From Tretioscincus oriximinensis (taxonomy: Eukaryota; Chordata; Lepidosauria; Squamata; Gymnophthalmidae): a DNA stretch of 64,000 nucleotides. Both the position numbers and the translations under genes were made by a program. Within the stretch, counting starts at the first letter, position 1, and each line of letters begins with the position of its first letter. The stretch spans positions 893,784 to 957,783 of the forward strand of contig JAJVDF010000211.1 of NCBI GenBank assembly GCA_022410635.1, read 5' to 3'. The notes under the pieces were generated by a model that ran no database searches, was not told where the DNA came from, and saw only the letters and a list, made by a program, of their open reading frames with translations. Shown here in pieces: positions 34,482 to 47,599 of the stretch.

Positions 34482-37400
34482 CTGTAATGAGCAAAGAATA
34501 TCAATAGTTTTTCTCAGCCTCACAGCTCTATTTGCTTGCTTTTAATAGGAAAAAAGTAATGGTAATGCTGAGTTTGGTCTCCTATTATTATCCTACAAAG
34601 AGCAATTTAGGAAAATTAGTTGCCTGAGTTCAATGCGATGGAGGGTCTAGTTTTAACCTCCCTCCCACCCTGATTTTCCCTCATCCTGTTTTGTTCCTTC
34701 CCCTCATATTGCTGGTCTGGGCAGGAGTCCATGGCAAGTGCTGCTGACCAGACCCTGGGATTCGTCCAAATATTGTTCAATCACAGAGTCTTCAGGGACT
34801 ATTGTGACTCTTGGAAATATATATATATAGAGAGAGATCAACACATAGTAGAGCTCAGTGAGTCTTTTCTGTTCTCCATTAAGGTTTCTTTGGGATTTTT
34901 AAAAATCTTTTATCTAACTTATTAATCAGAAAAAGAAAGCATCATGCTGTGTTCTCATGCGGAATGACCTGCATAACTTTGTAGATTACATTAATATATT
35001 AAATAATGTTACAAATTAAAAAACTAACAGTCCAGTTCATTTGCTACATTTTCCTGCACTAATACTCTAGCTTTAAGAAAAGAGCCAGGTGTATCAATGC
35101 CTACTGGGAAGATGGGCAGGTTGCTTCCACAGTAAGGGCAACTACCAGTAATTGAGATGAAAGCCTGTGTTTGCTTTATGCATATGAAGTGCAGCAAGAA
35201 TTGTTGGACCACTGTGTAAGAATGGTGTGGTTCATGTCCAGGAGGGCTCTTCTTACACTCTTATAATCTTATGTACTTGCTGGACATAATTTCTATATCT
35301 CTCCCTCATTTCCTCTCTCTTAGGTGGCAACTGAACTTTTATTTTTAATTGCCCTGAGACCTTCAGATATAGGGTGATAAAGAAATATAAAATTAGTAAA
35401 TGGAGAAGTGTCTTGAAAGATATTATAATGATTAGCAATCAAATATTATCATTCCCATTCAAATGTAGACTTTCTATCTCATAATTTGGAATAGAGATTC
35501 CAATGGATGCATGCTATAATCTCTAAATTACTATTACTCTTCTTCTTTTACTTTCCACATGTAGATGCAGCTACGGCCTTTTGTTGAAGTGCTTCAGGAC
35601 TTACCTGACTCATTAGAGAACATGTTTTCTGAGCATGAGATGCAACTGTAGCAACAAATCTGTTTTCTGCTCTCTGGCAACTTCCTTTGTCCAGGCAAAC
35701 AGCTCTTCACACACCTGGACTGTGGTGGTACCTTTATATTATAACACAAAATCTGAACTTAAAGCTTGGACTGAAGTTTTCATATCTAGCCAGATCCACA
35801 TCATATTTATTTAATATTTACTTTATTGAATTTCTAGAAATTATTGTCTGAGCAGCTTATACAACTAGTGTGGAATAAATAAGTGATATAGGGATGTAGC
35901 TATGGTGTTCAGAGTGACCTTATTTTCAAAGTTTTCTCCCAGCACTTTTCATCTGCATATTTTTGAGGTCTGGTATAGAAACCCAGCAAAATTACTCTAG
36001 ATTCTTTACAACCAGTAGTCCAAACCAACATCTCAGATCCATCCACACATGAGTGATTGTCTTGGTCTGCTGTTGAGGAACACTTGAGCAACAGAGACAG
36101 ACTGGTTTTGTGGTTAGGGGGTCACTCTCCTATCTGGTAGACTCCTGGTTCAATTCTGCACTCAACTAGAAAGCCCCCTGGATGACCTTCAGATAGTCAA
36201 AGAACAAAATGTTATGTAAGCCACTTTGAGTCTTTTTAGGTTGAGAAAAGGGGGAAAGGCATAAAAACCATGACCTCCTCTTCCTTCTCCCCTTCTATTA
36301 TTTTATTGTTGTTGCTGTTATTGTTGTCATCATCATTATCTTGGTGTGAGCTCTAAAGCTACATTCTCAGCAAATCCTACTCCAGTATTACATTGTGTTC
36401 ATATTTATTTATTTATTTATTTATATTCCACTCTATATCCAAAGGTCTCAGGGCAGATCACAATAAAAATGATAAAAACAGATTATATTAGAACAATTTT
36501 AAAATACGTCAGTTTAAAAATACAACAGTGCCTTCAAAGAGCACAACACTACCAGAAAACCTTCTAGTATTTAATTGTTTGTTTGTTTGTTTGTTTGTTT
36601 GTGCTTATATTCTGCCCCATACCCAAAGGTCTCAGGGTGGCCAACCATAGGGGGGTGCACATAGCTTTTTGTTGCTTTCTCTGCAGCAGACACCCTTTGA
36701 AATAGTTGGTGCTGAGAGAGTTCTAAAGATCTGTGACTGACCCAGGGCCCCCCAGCTGGCTTTAATGGAGGTGTGGGGAATCAAACTGGGAGACTACCAG
36801 ATAAGAGTCCAACACTCTAACCACCACACCAAACTGCCTACAATGTGAATGAATAACTTCCAGCTGAACAGCCCTGACTTAGATGTGAATTAGATCTGAA
36901 TTATGTAAAGGTTTGCTTCTCCTTGTGTTGACCTTATTGTTCATAAAAATATGTAGTGTAGACCTTCGTCCAATAGTTCCAGAATGCAGCAATATAAAAG
37001 GTTCCCCAGTGATAGTTACAGATCTGTGAAATGTGTCTCCCACATTCATTTCTTTTCCCCTACAACTTTGCCTATTCTGGGTGAATTCTGCTGCTGCTGA
37101 CTCTCAGTTGCATTAAACTGAGAGTTAAATACACTGTACTTAAGAATCCTGCTGTCCACATGCCATTCTGGGATAGCACAAGCCACAGCAAGCTTGTGCT
37201 AGTTCAGAATAGCNTGTAAACAGTTGAGCCTTTAGATTCTTCTCTGAAACAGAATTAGACCAAGTGTATTTTGAGTCTGATATTTTGTACACATAGTTCT
37301 AATGTTTCATTTCATGTGACATCAAAGTGTATAGGAAAATGTAAAGAAGAAACTAGAACTTTTGATAAAATTAACTGTAGTTTTTTATTATAAGAAATAA

Positions 37401-40400
37401 AGTTCTAGGAAGTGCTGGTATAAAACTGCTCTAGTGCTTCCTGCAGTAATATGTACAGCAATCAAATCATAATAAAGCTTAAAAATGACACTATTTAGCA
37501 TATATCTAAATGCACCAGAGTTCTAACAGGAGACATGACTTATCCATAGCCTAGCTCAAAATGTGGACATGGCTTTTCAGAGGAGCTGTTAAGTTTAACT
37601 ACCTGTGTTTTGTAAACATATGTTATTGCATCAGGGAAAGGAGAAAAAACATGGTTTGGGAAGAACATGATGCTTTGAACTGAAATTTATTTCTTCTCTC
37701 CTTTCCCTAGCCCACATCCATCATCCTAATCTTCATTCTAATGCTTACTGAAGGACACACTTCTATTTCACAGGATTTGTTTAATCTTGAGTAATTTGTT
37801 AATTGTGTATTCAATCTGGATTTTAAAAAAATCTTAAACTCATGTAATTCCTACCTGTTCAAACATTTGATTCCATTTAATTGAGTCTTCTCTGATAGTG
37901 AAGGTATCATTTTCTGAGATATATCCAACTTGGAAGTTCGTAATAGAGTTATTAGGGAATGTGACCCAGTTGAGGATGTCATATCCAGATACAACTTCTC
38001 CATCTTCAAGCAAGACTTCATGTCCCGCACCGTTATTGTAGTAGATGTGTTTTAGGACATCTTGAAGCTAAATTAGGAGTTGAATAATCATGATTCTTTC
38101 AAATGAATTCAACCATTTCAATCAATTAGTTATTTATTCCCTCTGCCTCCATTTCAAAAGTTGGTTTTTTATTAAATAATAATGATAATGATTAATAACA
38201 ACAACAATGGTTGGTTTGGACATAATAATCTTATAAAGTATGTTGATCTTTAAGTTTCTATTAAATATTTAGAAAATCTTTTTCAATCTTCTGGGCTTCC
38301 TGTGGTTCTTGACAATACTCTGAAACAACTATCTCAAGATCTTTTCTTATAGGTTTTAACTGTATATTATTGTTATCAAGATGAGCAGCTGAATATATTA
38401 CGATTCTAGTTAAAGGGAAAGTTTTCAGTTTACAATTTGACAAATTTTCTGACATGAATCTAGTAATATAAAAATCTAGTAATATAAAAATATTAATATT
38501 TAAAAATCTAGTATAAAACTCCNATGTAAAAATATCTAATTTACATCTCCATTAATCTGAGATAACATTTCTGGAAACCATGTGACAATAATAGCTTGCA
38601 TGAATATTGCCCTAGTCTTCATCTCCCAACCTAACTTTCCTCAGTAAATTATTTCAATGGTCTAGGTAATAGTTATCTAGGTGAAGTAGACTTCCTTCTA
38701 TGTGACAATGTCATTGATTTTGTTAACATGAATTGTTTTGTGGAGAGGACAGTACTTTCAATGTCTGTATTTGCAAGATAGTTATGGTCTTATGCCATCA
38801 CTAGGAAAGCCAGAAATAAATATATTTGCATTTCATCATCTATCTCTTATTTTTATTTAATCTGTTTATTTATTTACTGACTTTTATTCTATAATCTATG
38901 ATATGGTCAAGTAACAAATCATTATGAAATAAATTTGAAATTTATTTCTGTTACTTTGTTTATCCTATTCAGTCCTGTTCTATTCTAATCCATCCCATCT
39001 TCCCATCTACTTCCTGATGATGAAGGTAAGGAAACAGTCTGCAAGCCTGGAATCTTTCAAATACTATCAGATATTTTTCAGCCATAATCCCCAAATTTTT
39101 GAGCTAATTGGGACTAAATTTTTGTTTGCATGGCAGGGATTTGTTTTGTAAAGCAATAGAAGTAAAATCTTTTGTGAAGATTCAGCTTTAGGGTAACAGC
39201 CAAAANTGAGTACTTGTAAAGGAGTTATCTCATAAAGCAGGAGCTCACAAAATACATAGCCTTGCAGGGCCATATAACATTTACCACCCATGGCTCCACA
39301 TTCATTTGACTTCTGTTCATGTTTCTTGCCCATTTTGATGCATGGATGGTGTGTAGAGCATGTGCAATAGCATAGACAGCATTATAGATATTGTAGCTCT
39401 CGCCAGTCATGTGCATCTGAAATGTATCAAAGGATAGGTGCTTCAGTTTCTCATGTCCAGTGCACCACCGAGCACCACTACAGCGAGAATATTTATCATT
39501 ATGAAGAGTGCAGCTAAATGCGATTGACCAGAATAAGCAAAGAAAATGCATCAGTGAATCTTTAACATTAAGCTGATCAAGAAAATCATAGAATCTTGGC
39601 ACTGGATCTCTGTGGGCTGAGAAGGACAGTGTTCCATCAAAGGTTTTTCTGGCTGGAAAAGTTCCATAAGAAGATACAGTGACAAAATCCCACCGAGCAG
39701 TTGAAATCCAAATCTTGCTGGGAATCAGCTTTTCAGCGGTAAAGGAGGCTAAAAATTCATTAGTGTCTAAGGTACTTTTTAAGATCCATAGTGATTGGAA
39801 GTCACCGGAGACTATAACAACATTGACACCAGGTGTTGATAGTTTTGATTTGATCATTGATTTATATGCCCAAGAGTCAAGATCACTTAGGAAAGCTTCA
39901 CTTCCTACTTTTTTAATGTATACCAGGTAAGAAATACAAATGCTATTCTGATCAAGTATAGATTTCAGAGTTTGTACAAAGCTTTCTCCATCATCATCAT
40001 CAGATACCATGACCCCAACCCATGTCCAGTTGAAGTGCAGGAGGAGTTTTAAAATCCCAGTGGGTTGTATCGTTTCCTTTGCTGACATCCGGTATACTGA
40101 AGGGAGCTGAATTCGACCCTTCAGTGCTGTGTCATATGTTCCATACATGAACTGAAAAGGTAGTAAACATTTCTTAAACCTTACAAGTTGTAGACATTGC
40201 AAAGTACCAGTACCTTTCTTGCCTTATTTCAAGTCCACCCCATGATAAAAGATGCTACTTTTTTNAAAAAAAATATCCCAATATCTATTTGAAACTTCAT
40301 GAAACATTTTGGAAAGCGTATCTAGGGTCAAATACCATTGATACATCAATTTTATAGTGGGTTTTTGTTGTTTTCTTTTTATAGGTATAAGCATATGAGA

Positions 40401-43400
40401 TCAGGCCTCCATATTTTTTCTCATTGTTCCAGATAAATATTATAACCAACATTTATTACCTATTTAATCATGAATTCTTTTACTTGTTCTTGTTCCTGTT
40501 CCATGTCCATTTAGCTATTTATTTATTTGCATTTCTATACACTCTGTACTCAAATGTCTTAGGATGGTTAACAATTTAAAAAACAGAATTAACACATTAA
40601 AAACAACGTATATAGTNCTTCTAACCTTTTTTTTCAAGCTCTATCTCACACATCTGCCTCTGTTGCTCAAAATGCATCTCCCTCTTTTTATATATATAAG
40701 ATTATGTTTGTACTAAATATATCTCAAGCTGATGTAGATGTTATGTATTTCTTTTCCATAAGACATATACTATAGAAAAGGTTATTCAAAACAAATATCT
40801 TTGCCAACAAGCTTGAGCAATAAAGTAGTAGGACAAGAGTGAATTTATACTTCCAATTGAAATAAGTTTAATCAAATGGAATTGCACAAGTACGTCTTCA
40901 AATAAATAGAATCTTCAGCTCAGTAGTTAAAGAAATTGCCTAACTCAAATCGATTGGATCCCTAGCTTCTACCTTGAAGAACAAAATAGCAAACCACTTC
41001 TGTATCTCTGCTAAGAAAGCTGCATAGAAATGCCCAAGTAGCCAACCAGGAATTGTTGATTATCCAGTAGAACCCAGAATCATCCATAACAAACACCGTC
41101 ACCATAAATGGTTGAGATAGCATGGAACAGGATGCAGAAGCAGCATCATCATCATCATAGCCTTTATTGGCATAAAAAGAAGAAAGACATCCAATGCAAG
41201 AAACAAATCAAATATAAACTTTCACGAGTAAGCAACAAAAAGAAGTTACAGCTGGGCAATACGGCNAAATAAGATTATAGACCATTCCAAATGGACTCAG
41301 GTAGTCAAGGAATCAATTAGATCAATCAAGAAAAAGGCCACCTGTTCCGTAAAGGATTCNTCCTGGTTGTTCAGAAGAAACCCAATTTTCTGGAAGTCCG
41401 GTATGGACATACTAGGCAAAAAAATAGGTTGTTGATATTTTTCTCTGATTTTTGAACGTAATGAACACTGAAACAAGATGTGAAATAGGGAGTCTTGCAC
41501 CATATAATCGCAAGTGCAAGTACGCAAATGCTTAGGTATTCCTAGAAATCTCCCTCTAAGCTGTCCCGAGGGGAGGATGTTAAAACGTGCTACAGACATA
41601 GCGCGTCTTGAGGCCGGGTTAATCAATGTTCTGAGGTAGGCGGCCATGGGCCCCCCATAACACATAAATTAAAGCTTACAGGGGAGCAGGTCTTGGAAGC
41701 TGCCGACCATAAGCAATCCCAATCAGCTTTCATAAGTGCTGCTTTAACCATCCTACTGGCTTCTATCATTGTGTACTGTTCCATTTGGTCTAGAGTGATA
41801 CCTATGCTATCAAGCTTGGCATAAATCTCGACCTGCCAAGAAGAAGCTAAGGAATCTTGTAGCAGGAGATTAAGGAGACTTCCATGGGTTGCAGAGTAAT
41901 GGATCTTGATCCAATAGGTCAAGGTTTTAATCCACGCTAGACAAGAGAGAGAATTTAATCCCAATTCGATGTTGAGGGAGGCCGCTGGTACACATCTATT
42001 TCTCTCGTTTTATTTTTCCTGGTCCTGTGCATCATTATATATGTGTTCTGTAACAATGTTTAACAATGTTGTAAAGACTCTAGAATCTCTGTTACTAAAT
42101 GTGGGTTTTTGTTTTTTTTTAAAAAAAGGGTCTTCCTGTACTTATCTGGTAATNTGGAATTGTCTACATTAATCAGGATAAAAAATAGCAATGTCACCTA
42201 TTCTGGAAGAAACGATGGTACATTTGCATGTATACTGCATCAGAGTGGAACACGGGAGTTATTATAAGAGACACATAGATTTTGGATTCACATTACTGCT
42301 TAGATTGGTATGAATCCTATCCTGTCCAACACACTAAAAACAGTTACAGGTGAACCCCGATATACAGTAACAAAATGAACGGTATAACAAAGGAATTTGA
42401 AAGTCTGAGAAAAACGCCCATAAGAGTAATATTGGTTACAATGGGTTTCATTTTAACAACATTTCACTATAACAAACAAATTTACTTTGCTGTTCCTTAT
42501 AGTGGGGATTCACCTGTATTCCCTGCTACAGTTATTCTGGGACAAGCAAATTTAGAATTACTAATTAGAAACTACCAGTTGAATGCAAAAAGAGATTTAC
42601 TTTGTTTAACTATTTTGGCTTAGTAAAGATAAAGATAACAATTCCCTTGACCCAAGTTCAAATTGTGATAACATGTACATATTCAAATATTCCAGTAAAA
42701 TACTAGAGATTCAGGTGCATTAGGGGTGAATTTGTAACCCTCAGGAAGACAGAAAATACTCAAATTCCATTTACCCCATCCCAAAGACTATTAAGTGCCA
42801 TTTTGCAAATTCAGAAACTATGATTTCAGAAGATATGGTGTAAGCTTAATTTAAGAGTCTTCTAAGTGAATCCCAGCTTGCTAGATCTATTATCCAGTGA
42901 CAAAGCAAGACATCCATTATTCTGATTGTTATTGAAGTCCTTGTTGCAGTTCTAAAACAAGGACACCATGTCCATTGATAGTGATTAACAAGCTGAAGGT
43001 TGCACCTATGGGAATAGCACATGTTCTATACTAATATCTCTGATTATTCTAGATCCTTGGAAGAATTCAGAGCAATGAATCAGTCATAAACATCTACTAG
43101 ATTGCATAAAAATACAATGATGATAATAATGGAGATGATGAAAATTTAATAAATATATTCATTCATCTCACAGGACATAGAAACATACCTGAGCTATTTT
43201 GAAATGACCCAAGATGGTAGCCATTTGGTGTGCATTTTCTACTGTATATCCTCCTATGGTTGAAATTACATCCTCATTCATACCATATTCGTTGCTTGGT
43301 GCATCTTTTCGATGTGCAAACAGTAAATCTAGCATGGCATCATAGGTGACTTTTGCATCAAACATATTGTCATAGATGAGAAACCCAAGAGTAAAATTTG

Positions 43401-44716
43401 GCAGTAGCCTGGGATTTTCATTGATTTCTTGCACAGCAAACATGATGGACATGAGATGCTGATAATGTCTAGGAACTGCACTGCAATTGAAATGAAGAAA
43501 GAATTGCAGGAGACTATTCTGACTAGCATTGCATGCAATAAGATTTCTCACTGAGAAAGTACACTATATTAATATTATGCAAAGTGAGTCTGGGGTCTCT
43601 TATTTTGCACCATATTTTTCCTGTAAAAATAGGTCTTTTGCCCTAATAACCATTTTACCTTGAATATCTGCAGAGAAAGTAAGACTCACCTGCAATATTA
43701 AAAACACCTTTGACCTTCATGAGAAATGTTAAATAATTAAATGATTGCAAGCTATAAGGTTCATAAATATGTAGCATTACATATCAGGAAGGAATGAGTA
43801 TACAAAAATTCAGTATGTGTTCAATAACAATTTGAGGTTACCACTCAATGCTATAAATACGCAAGTATATCACAAGGCTAGCTGGTTTACAGAATAAAAA
43901 TAAGACCCCAAATGTAAAACTTCAGAGGCTTGTAGTCATGTGCATTGTATTTTCTTGTACACATACATCAACAGGGCAGTACTGAGACTATTTGTAAAAA
44001 TTATAGAAGAAACACTTTCCAAGTCTCCTGAAAGTTGTGGCTTTTGATGTAACAGATGAGGCTATTTCTTTAGTGCAATTCTTCTTTCTTTTATCTATGC
44101 ATTACCCACAATCTATTTATTAAGAACAATATATTAAAAACTTGAAACAATGTTTTCTGACCTCTCATAATGCTTCTTATCTGTGCTAAATTCACAACTG
44201 ACATGGATACTTTTAAAATGCTCTACATTTGGGCAAATATGGCTGTAGACATTCAGTCCAAACAGTCCCCTCCATTTTTTCTGCTTTGGAAACCTGTAGC
44301 ATGACCTCACTAAACCTAATGGATTATGTGGACCTTAATAAAATCTGAAGTGAAAAAAAAACAGAGGAAGAAAAAATATCATGCGTGTGGTGCATATTAA
44401 TTCACATTAATATGTTCACATTACCAGAGAGAAAACCACGGCCACCCAAAAAAGGAAGAAAAACTTACTAGTAATAATGTTGACTCTTATCTGGAGTATT
44501 TTCCCAGTTGATTCCGAACATCGTGGGATACACCTGACTGAGTATGACACCTATTATGACATCTCCTGGTTCATATACATTATCTTGGATGCCCCTTTTG
44601 AAATGACATAACTTCTTTGTATCCACAGACACAAGAGAAGGGAGAAGTGTCAGCACTAGTAGTAAAAATAGTAATAGCCATTTATTGAAATAGTGGTAGC
44701 ATTGGAAGGCAGGCAT
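33577..44716 (-). CDS. V2R-C: complete vomeronasal type-2 receptor (six exons, 883 aa)
   Basis: Class C GPCR of the V2R family. Exons 44716-44469, 43480-43189, 40151-39285, 38067-37855, 35731-35605 and 34481-33577 join to 2652 bp with a single TAA at the end. Signal peptide near residues 10-28 ([18 protein letters not shown]), ligand-binding domain to about 540, cysteine-rich linker about 541-600, seven helices to about 865. It is the most divergent of the three in the extracellular part: exon 3 carries an extra segment ([15 protein letters not shown]) and ends PWV instead of PWE. Its 7TM half is nearly the same as V2R-B. One N in exon 6 leaves one residue undefined. No disabling change, so probably functional; ligand unknown. 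Confidence 0.95.
35605..35731 (-). CDS. V2R-C exon 5 (cysteine-rich linker)
   Basis: 127 bp, one codon longer than in A and B. Encodes [17 protein letters not shown] and [11 protein letters not shown]. Acceptor tataaag/GTACCA, donor GAGTCAG/gtaagt. Confidence 0.93.
36107..36290 (+). mobile_element. tRNA-derived SINE
   Basis: Head tttgtggttagggggtcact with ggttcaattc box, body gtaagccactttgagtc, and tail cataaaaacca followed by CT-rich sequence. Same family as 12965. In V2R-C intron 4. Confidence 0.8.
36397..36650 (+). repeat. Two TTTATTTA-family fragments in tandem
   Basis: Two 5' pieces, each with an AT-rich run (TTTA)n or (TTTG)n followed by cca(a)aggtctcaggg, at 36397-36490 and 36575-36650. 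Same family as 7622. Confidence 0.75.
36655..36845 (-). mobile_element. tRNA-derived SINE, reverse orientation
   Basis: On the minus strand it reads ggtggttagagtgttggact, then gtttgattccccac, ccctgggtcagtcacag and agggtgtctgctgcag, a good match to the family at 12965. Confidence 0.8.
37855..38067 (-). CDS. V2R-C exon 4
   Basis: 213 bp, encoding [18 protein letters not shown] through WNQMFEQ. Acceptor ctaatttag/CTTCAA, donor CAG/gtagg. Phase 0 on both sides. Confidence 0.94.
39285..40151 (-). CDS. V2R-C exon 3 (ligand-binding domain core)
   Basis: 867 bp (289 codons). Begins [20 protein letters not shown], includes [20 protein letters not shown] and [20 protein letters not shown], ends VEPWV. 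Acceptor tttttcag-like, donor GTG/gtaaat. Four codons longer than B, mostly around the SGARWCTG insertion. Confidence 0.95.
40515..40620 (+). repeat. TTTATTTA-family fragment
   Basis: (TTTA) run, then tctatacactctgtactc and aaatgtcttaggatgg followed by A-rich sequence. Degraded copy of the 7622 family, in V2R-C intron 2. Confidence 0.6.
41145..42000 (-). mobile_element. Non-LTR retrotransposon 3' part (LINE ORF2 C-terminus)
   Basis: Two overlapping minus-strand frames (41964-41623 and 41665-41297) give a continuous LINE-like C-terminal region: [19 protein letters not shown], then a stretch with [20 protein letters not shown] and a cysteine-rich [18 protein letters not shown]. They are offset by a frameshift at a run of six Cs near 41650. 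The 3' end has aataaaggct followed by (GATGAT)n. It differs from CR1. Frameshift may be real or a homopolymer error. Confidence 0.75.
42347..42516. mobile_element. pogo/Tigger-type MITE
   Basis: The 170-bp element starts caggtgaaccccgatatac and ends tatagtggggattcacctg, inverted with few mismatches and flanked by TA on both sides. TA duplication with CAG-type ends and a CCCCGATATA motif fits pogo/Tigger elements. No transposase frame. In V2R-C intron 2. Confidence 0.82.
43189..43480 (-). CDS. V2R-C exon 2
   Basis: 292 bp, encoding [20 protein letters not shown] through LGHFKIAQ. Acceptor tcaattgcag/TGCAGT, donor CAG/gtatg. Length and phases match A and B, which decides between two possible AG acceptors here. 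Confidence 0.93.
44469..44716 (-). CDS. V2R-C exon 1 (start codon and signal peptide)
   Basis: ATG at 44716 ([12 protein letters not shown]) followed by a strong leucine-rich leader and [13 protein letters not shown], ending TTACTA/gtaagt in phase 2. Start supported by alignment to A and B. Confidence 0.9.
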
Positions 44717-47599
44717 TTTATAACATGTTCTCTGTCCAAGTGTGCTAAAATGTCACACTGAGAGGCTCTAAGATTTCAGAGTGCAAAGGGAAGAAAANCT
44801 TCCACACCACTTTCCTTTTTTCTCCCATTCTTGCACTGTTATAGGTTTCTCTGCTCTATAGACTCTCTGCACTGAAAATCTAGACAACTGGAATCTGAAT
44901 TAATCATAATTTCATTTCATATTTAGCTATTGTCTTTTCCTCTCTCCTAATTATGAAAGTGAAAATAACTGTTATTTAAAAAAAATTACTGAGCTACTGT
45001 ACAATTCCCTTGTGTCACAAATGATCAATCTTTGTGGGAAATTAAAATACAAGAATTATTAAAACAAAAAATGTTCCAAAAATGTGTTTACCAGCTTTGA
45101 TTGCATCACAAGTTCAAAAAAAATAGTTTGCTTGTCCATTGAACTATTTGAAACAACTCATTTTGGGTTTAATACTTTTCTTTGTGCCATCTGGTCAGCC
45201 AAGGCTGAATTACACCTTTGTGTTTCATGGATAGAGATACAGTCTGAATCAACAAACTCCAGCTGCCATTTTTCTTCATGAGCACCTATATTTTGGTAAT
45301 TATTGTTTCATGTTGCATCACTGACAAACTTCACTATTTAAGACAGCATAGAAATGTTATTTATTAGTCAGTCAGTTAGTTATGCTTTTCTCCCACCCAA
45401 TACTCAAAGGTTATGTAACTATAGGAAAAGCAGAGTAGCAAGTAGACATATTTAAAATGACAGTGTCTGACAGACTGTCTCTTCAGCCACAGGCCCAGTT
45501 AAAGAGGTCTTCAATAGTTGTGTAAAAGTCTGTAATGGTCCACTTCCAGGGTCACCCCTGGGCATCTGTTTAAAGGACATTGGCCTCAGTTACCTTCATG
45601 GCAAATAATTGGACTTTTCCATCCCANGGAATGCTTGGTTGGCTGCTTTGATGCAGTTTTCTTTTGGAGTCAAATCCTTTTTTTTAATTTCAGAGAAATA
45701 GCCTTGTTAGTCTACTAGAAAGTCCAGCAAAGGAACTAGTAGCACTTTGAGACTAACTTGAGAAAAGTAGGTGGCACGTCTACTTCTTCAGACATTGCCT
45801 CTTGTTGCTCCAGGGACTTTTTCACATGAGAGGATTAGTTTCTGCTACTTACCTGTTTTTCTAACCTGCAGTTCATCACCTTATCACATTTGCATATGCT
45901 TTTGTCATCTCCCATACACATTTTCCNATAAATACCTGACCCTGACATTAGTCCCTCAGCATCTGAAGAAGTAGACGTGACTATGAAAGCTTATGCCACG
46001 CACTTTTCTCGTTAGTCTCAAAGTGCTACTAGCTTTTTTAAAGTATTTAAAAAAATAATGTTTCCAAAATAAGCATGAATATTTTTACAAACAAATCACA
46101 TTTTTCTTTTAAGTCAAACTTCAATTGATCCATTATATATGAGTAACAAGCTTTAACTTTCCACTCTTCATTTGTCTTTCAGTATCAAGAAATTGCAGGT
46201 GCTTTTGGAATTAATTTTATTTCCATCCTTCTCCCCAAAAATATTTGCTGACAATCCCTCTTTGGCTACACTGATTAAAGCTGTATTACTCTGCCCTGGC
46301 TTTTCATAGCTCAGGTGAAAGGCCTTCCTTCTAATGCCAATTGCACATGGAACGAAAACCATGTTTTCACACCTTAAAGGGTCAAAGCTTTAGAAATTCA
46401 TGTGAGAACCCTAATCTAATGCATGATTTGCTTTTATCTATTTAAAGCCACTTTGGTACAAGTGGATTAGCCTCATCTGTTTTAGGCCCTAAAATGGATT
46501 TACTGAGCCTGCACAAAATTGTCAAAGATAGATCTGGGCATTTCTTGCCTACTTGTAGTAAAAGGCCAATCATAATCAGATCTCAGCTGAGTAAACTCAT
46601 CTATGAAACACATTTATGAAGTGGTAGCCAAACTTCATTCCACAAGAAATTTTACTTAGGGTACCATTTTGCACTTTTGTTATGTTTAGAAGATCAAATG
46701 AAATATTTCAGAGCAATCACAGTGTTAAATGCATGGAAAAGATCAATGTATTTGAGTATTCCTTTCTAAAGTAAAATACTTAAGGCAGTTTGAAATAAAA
46801 CCCATAAAACAAAATCAAATAACAATATAAAACAATCACATTATTACATAACTATTGACAGAATATCATCATCGTCATCATCATGATTCAAAGGTTTATT
46901 CCATTTTGTGGTTAATTTCATTTTAAGACCTCTTATCTTAACATGTATCTGGCTTATAGAATTCTATACAATTAATTGCTACAGAAAGAAACAAAAAGAA
47001 AAAAAATACAGAAAAAATATCCCCATCACATTTATTTTTAAAAAATTGAGCTGTTTTCAAAGTGAAGGCTATGTGTTGAGATTATCCACAAACACTGGTC
47101 TATTCATCCCCTCTCTCCTAAACATTCTATGGAAGAAAAGTTGGATTGGAGAAAGCTTGAGAAACTGTTTTTCTAGGATTCCATTTTGTTGTGATGAGCA
47201 CAAAGTTGTGCTTTATCTCATTTCTTCAGTCACATCTTCTGAGAACATGATCAGAAACATTCAGAGAACAAAAAAAAGTGAAAAAGCACAGGTAGGTATC
47301 ATAAAACTCTATAAGGAGGAGTTGGAGTTGAAGGAGTTGGAAGAGGAGTTGGAGGAGGAAAAAGTACCTCACTGATTTCAGGAGATGTATTTTTTCACAT
47401 TAGTATTTTATGATTTTTATTAATGAATTTCTTAAGGATTTTTGCAAGCTAATTTCTGTTAATATAGAATCTGTCCCTAAAACAGGAAAACAATAACAAA
47501 ATTATTGTGCAATGAATATTTTTTTTGTAAGGCTTTTTTCCCCCTTAAAAACGAATTGGTTTTAAAACTTCAAGATTACATTACTCCCGTTGCAAATGT
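44717..47599. other. Region between V2R-C and the OR cluster
   Basis: Contains a degraded TTTATTTA-family copy (45365-45500) and a fold-back element (45695-46036). A 155-codon plus-strand frame at 46908-47375 has lysine- and glutamate-rich low complexity, no known motif and no homologue I recognise, so I do not call it a gene. The stretches 44.72-45.36 and 46.04-47.6 kb hold nothing else recognisable. Confidence 0.7.
45695..46036. mobile_element. Fold-back repeat, long form
   Basis: Inverted arms: actagtagcactttgagact on the left, gttagtctcaaagtgctact on the right, with tctacttcttcagac and its complement tctgaagaagtaga inside them. About 170 bp of unrelated sequence separates the arms, unlike the compact copy at 26519. 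Confidence 0.75.

Noticed and set aside
46908..47375. 155-codon open frame on the plus strand
   Set aside because: Lysine- and glutamate-rich low complexity at the end, no signal, domain or splice context, and no homologue I recognise. Chance frame in AT-rich DNA is the simpler reading.
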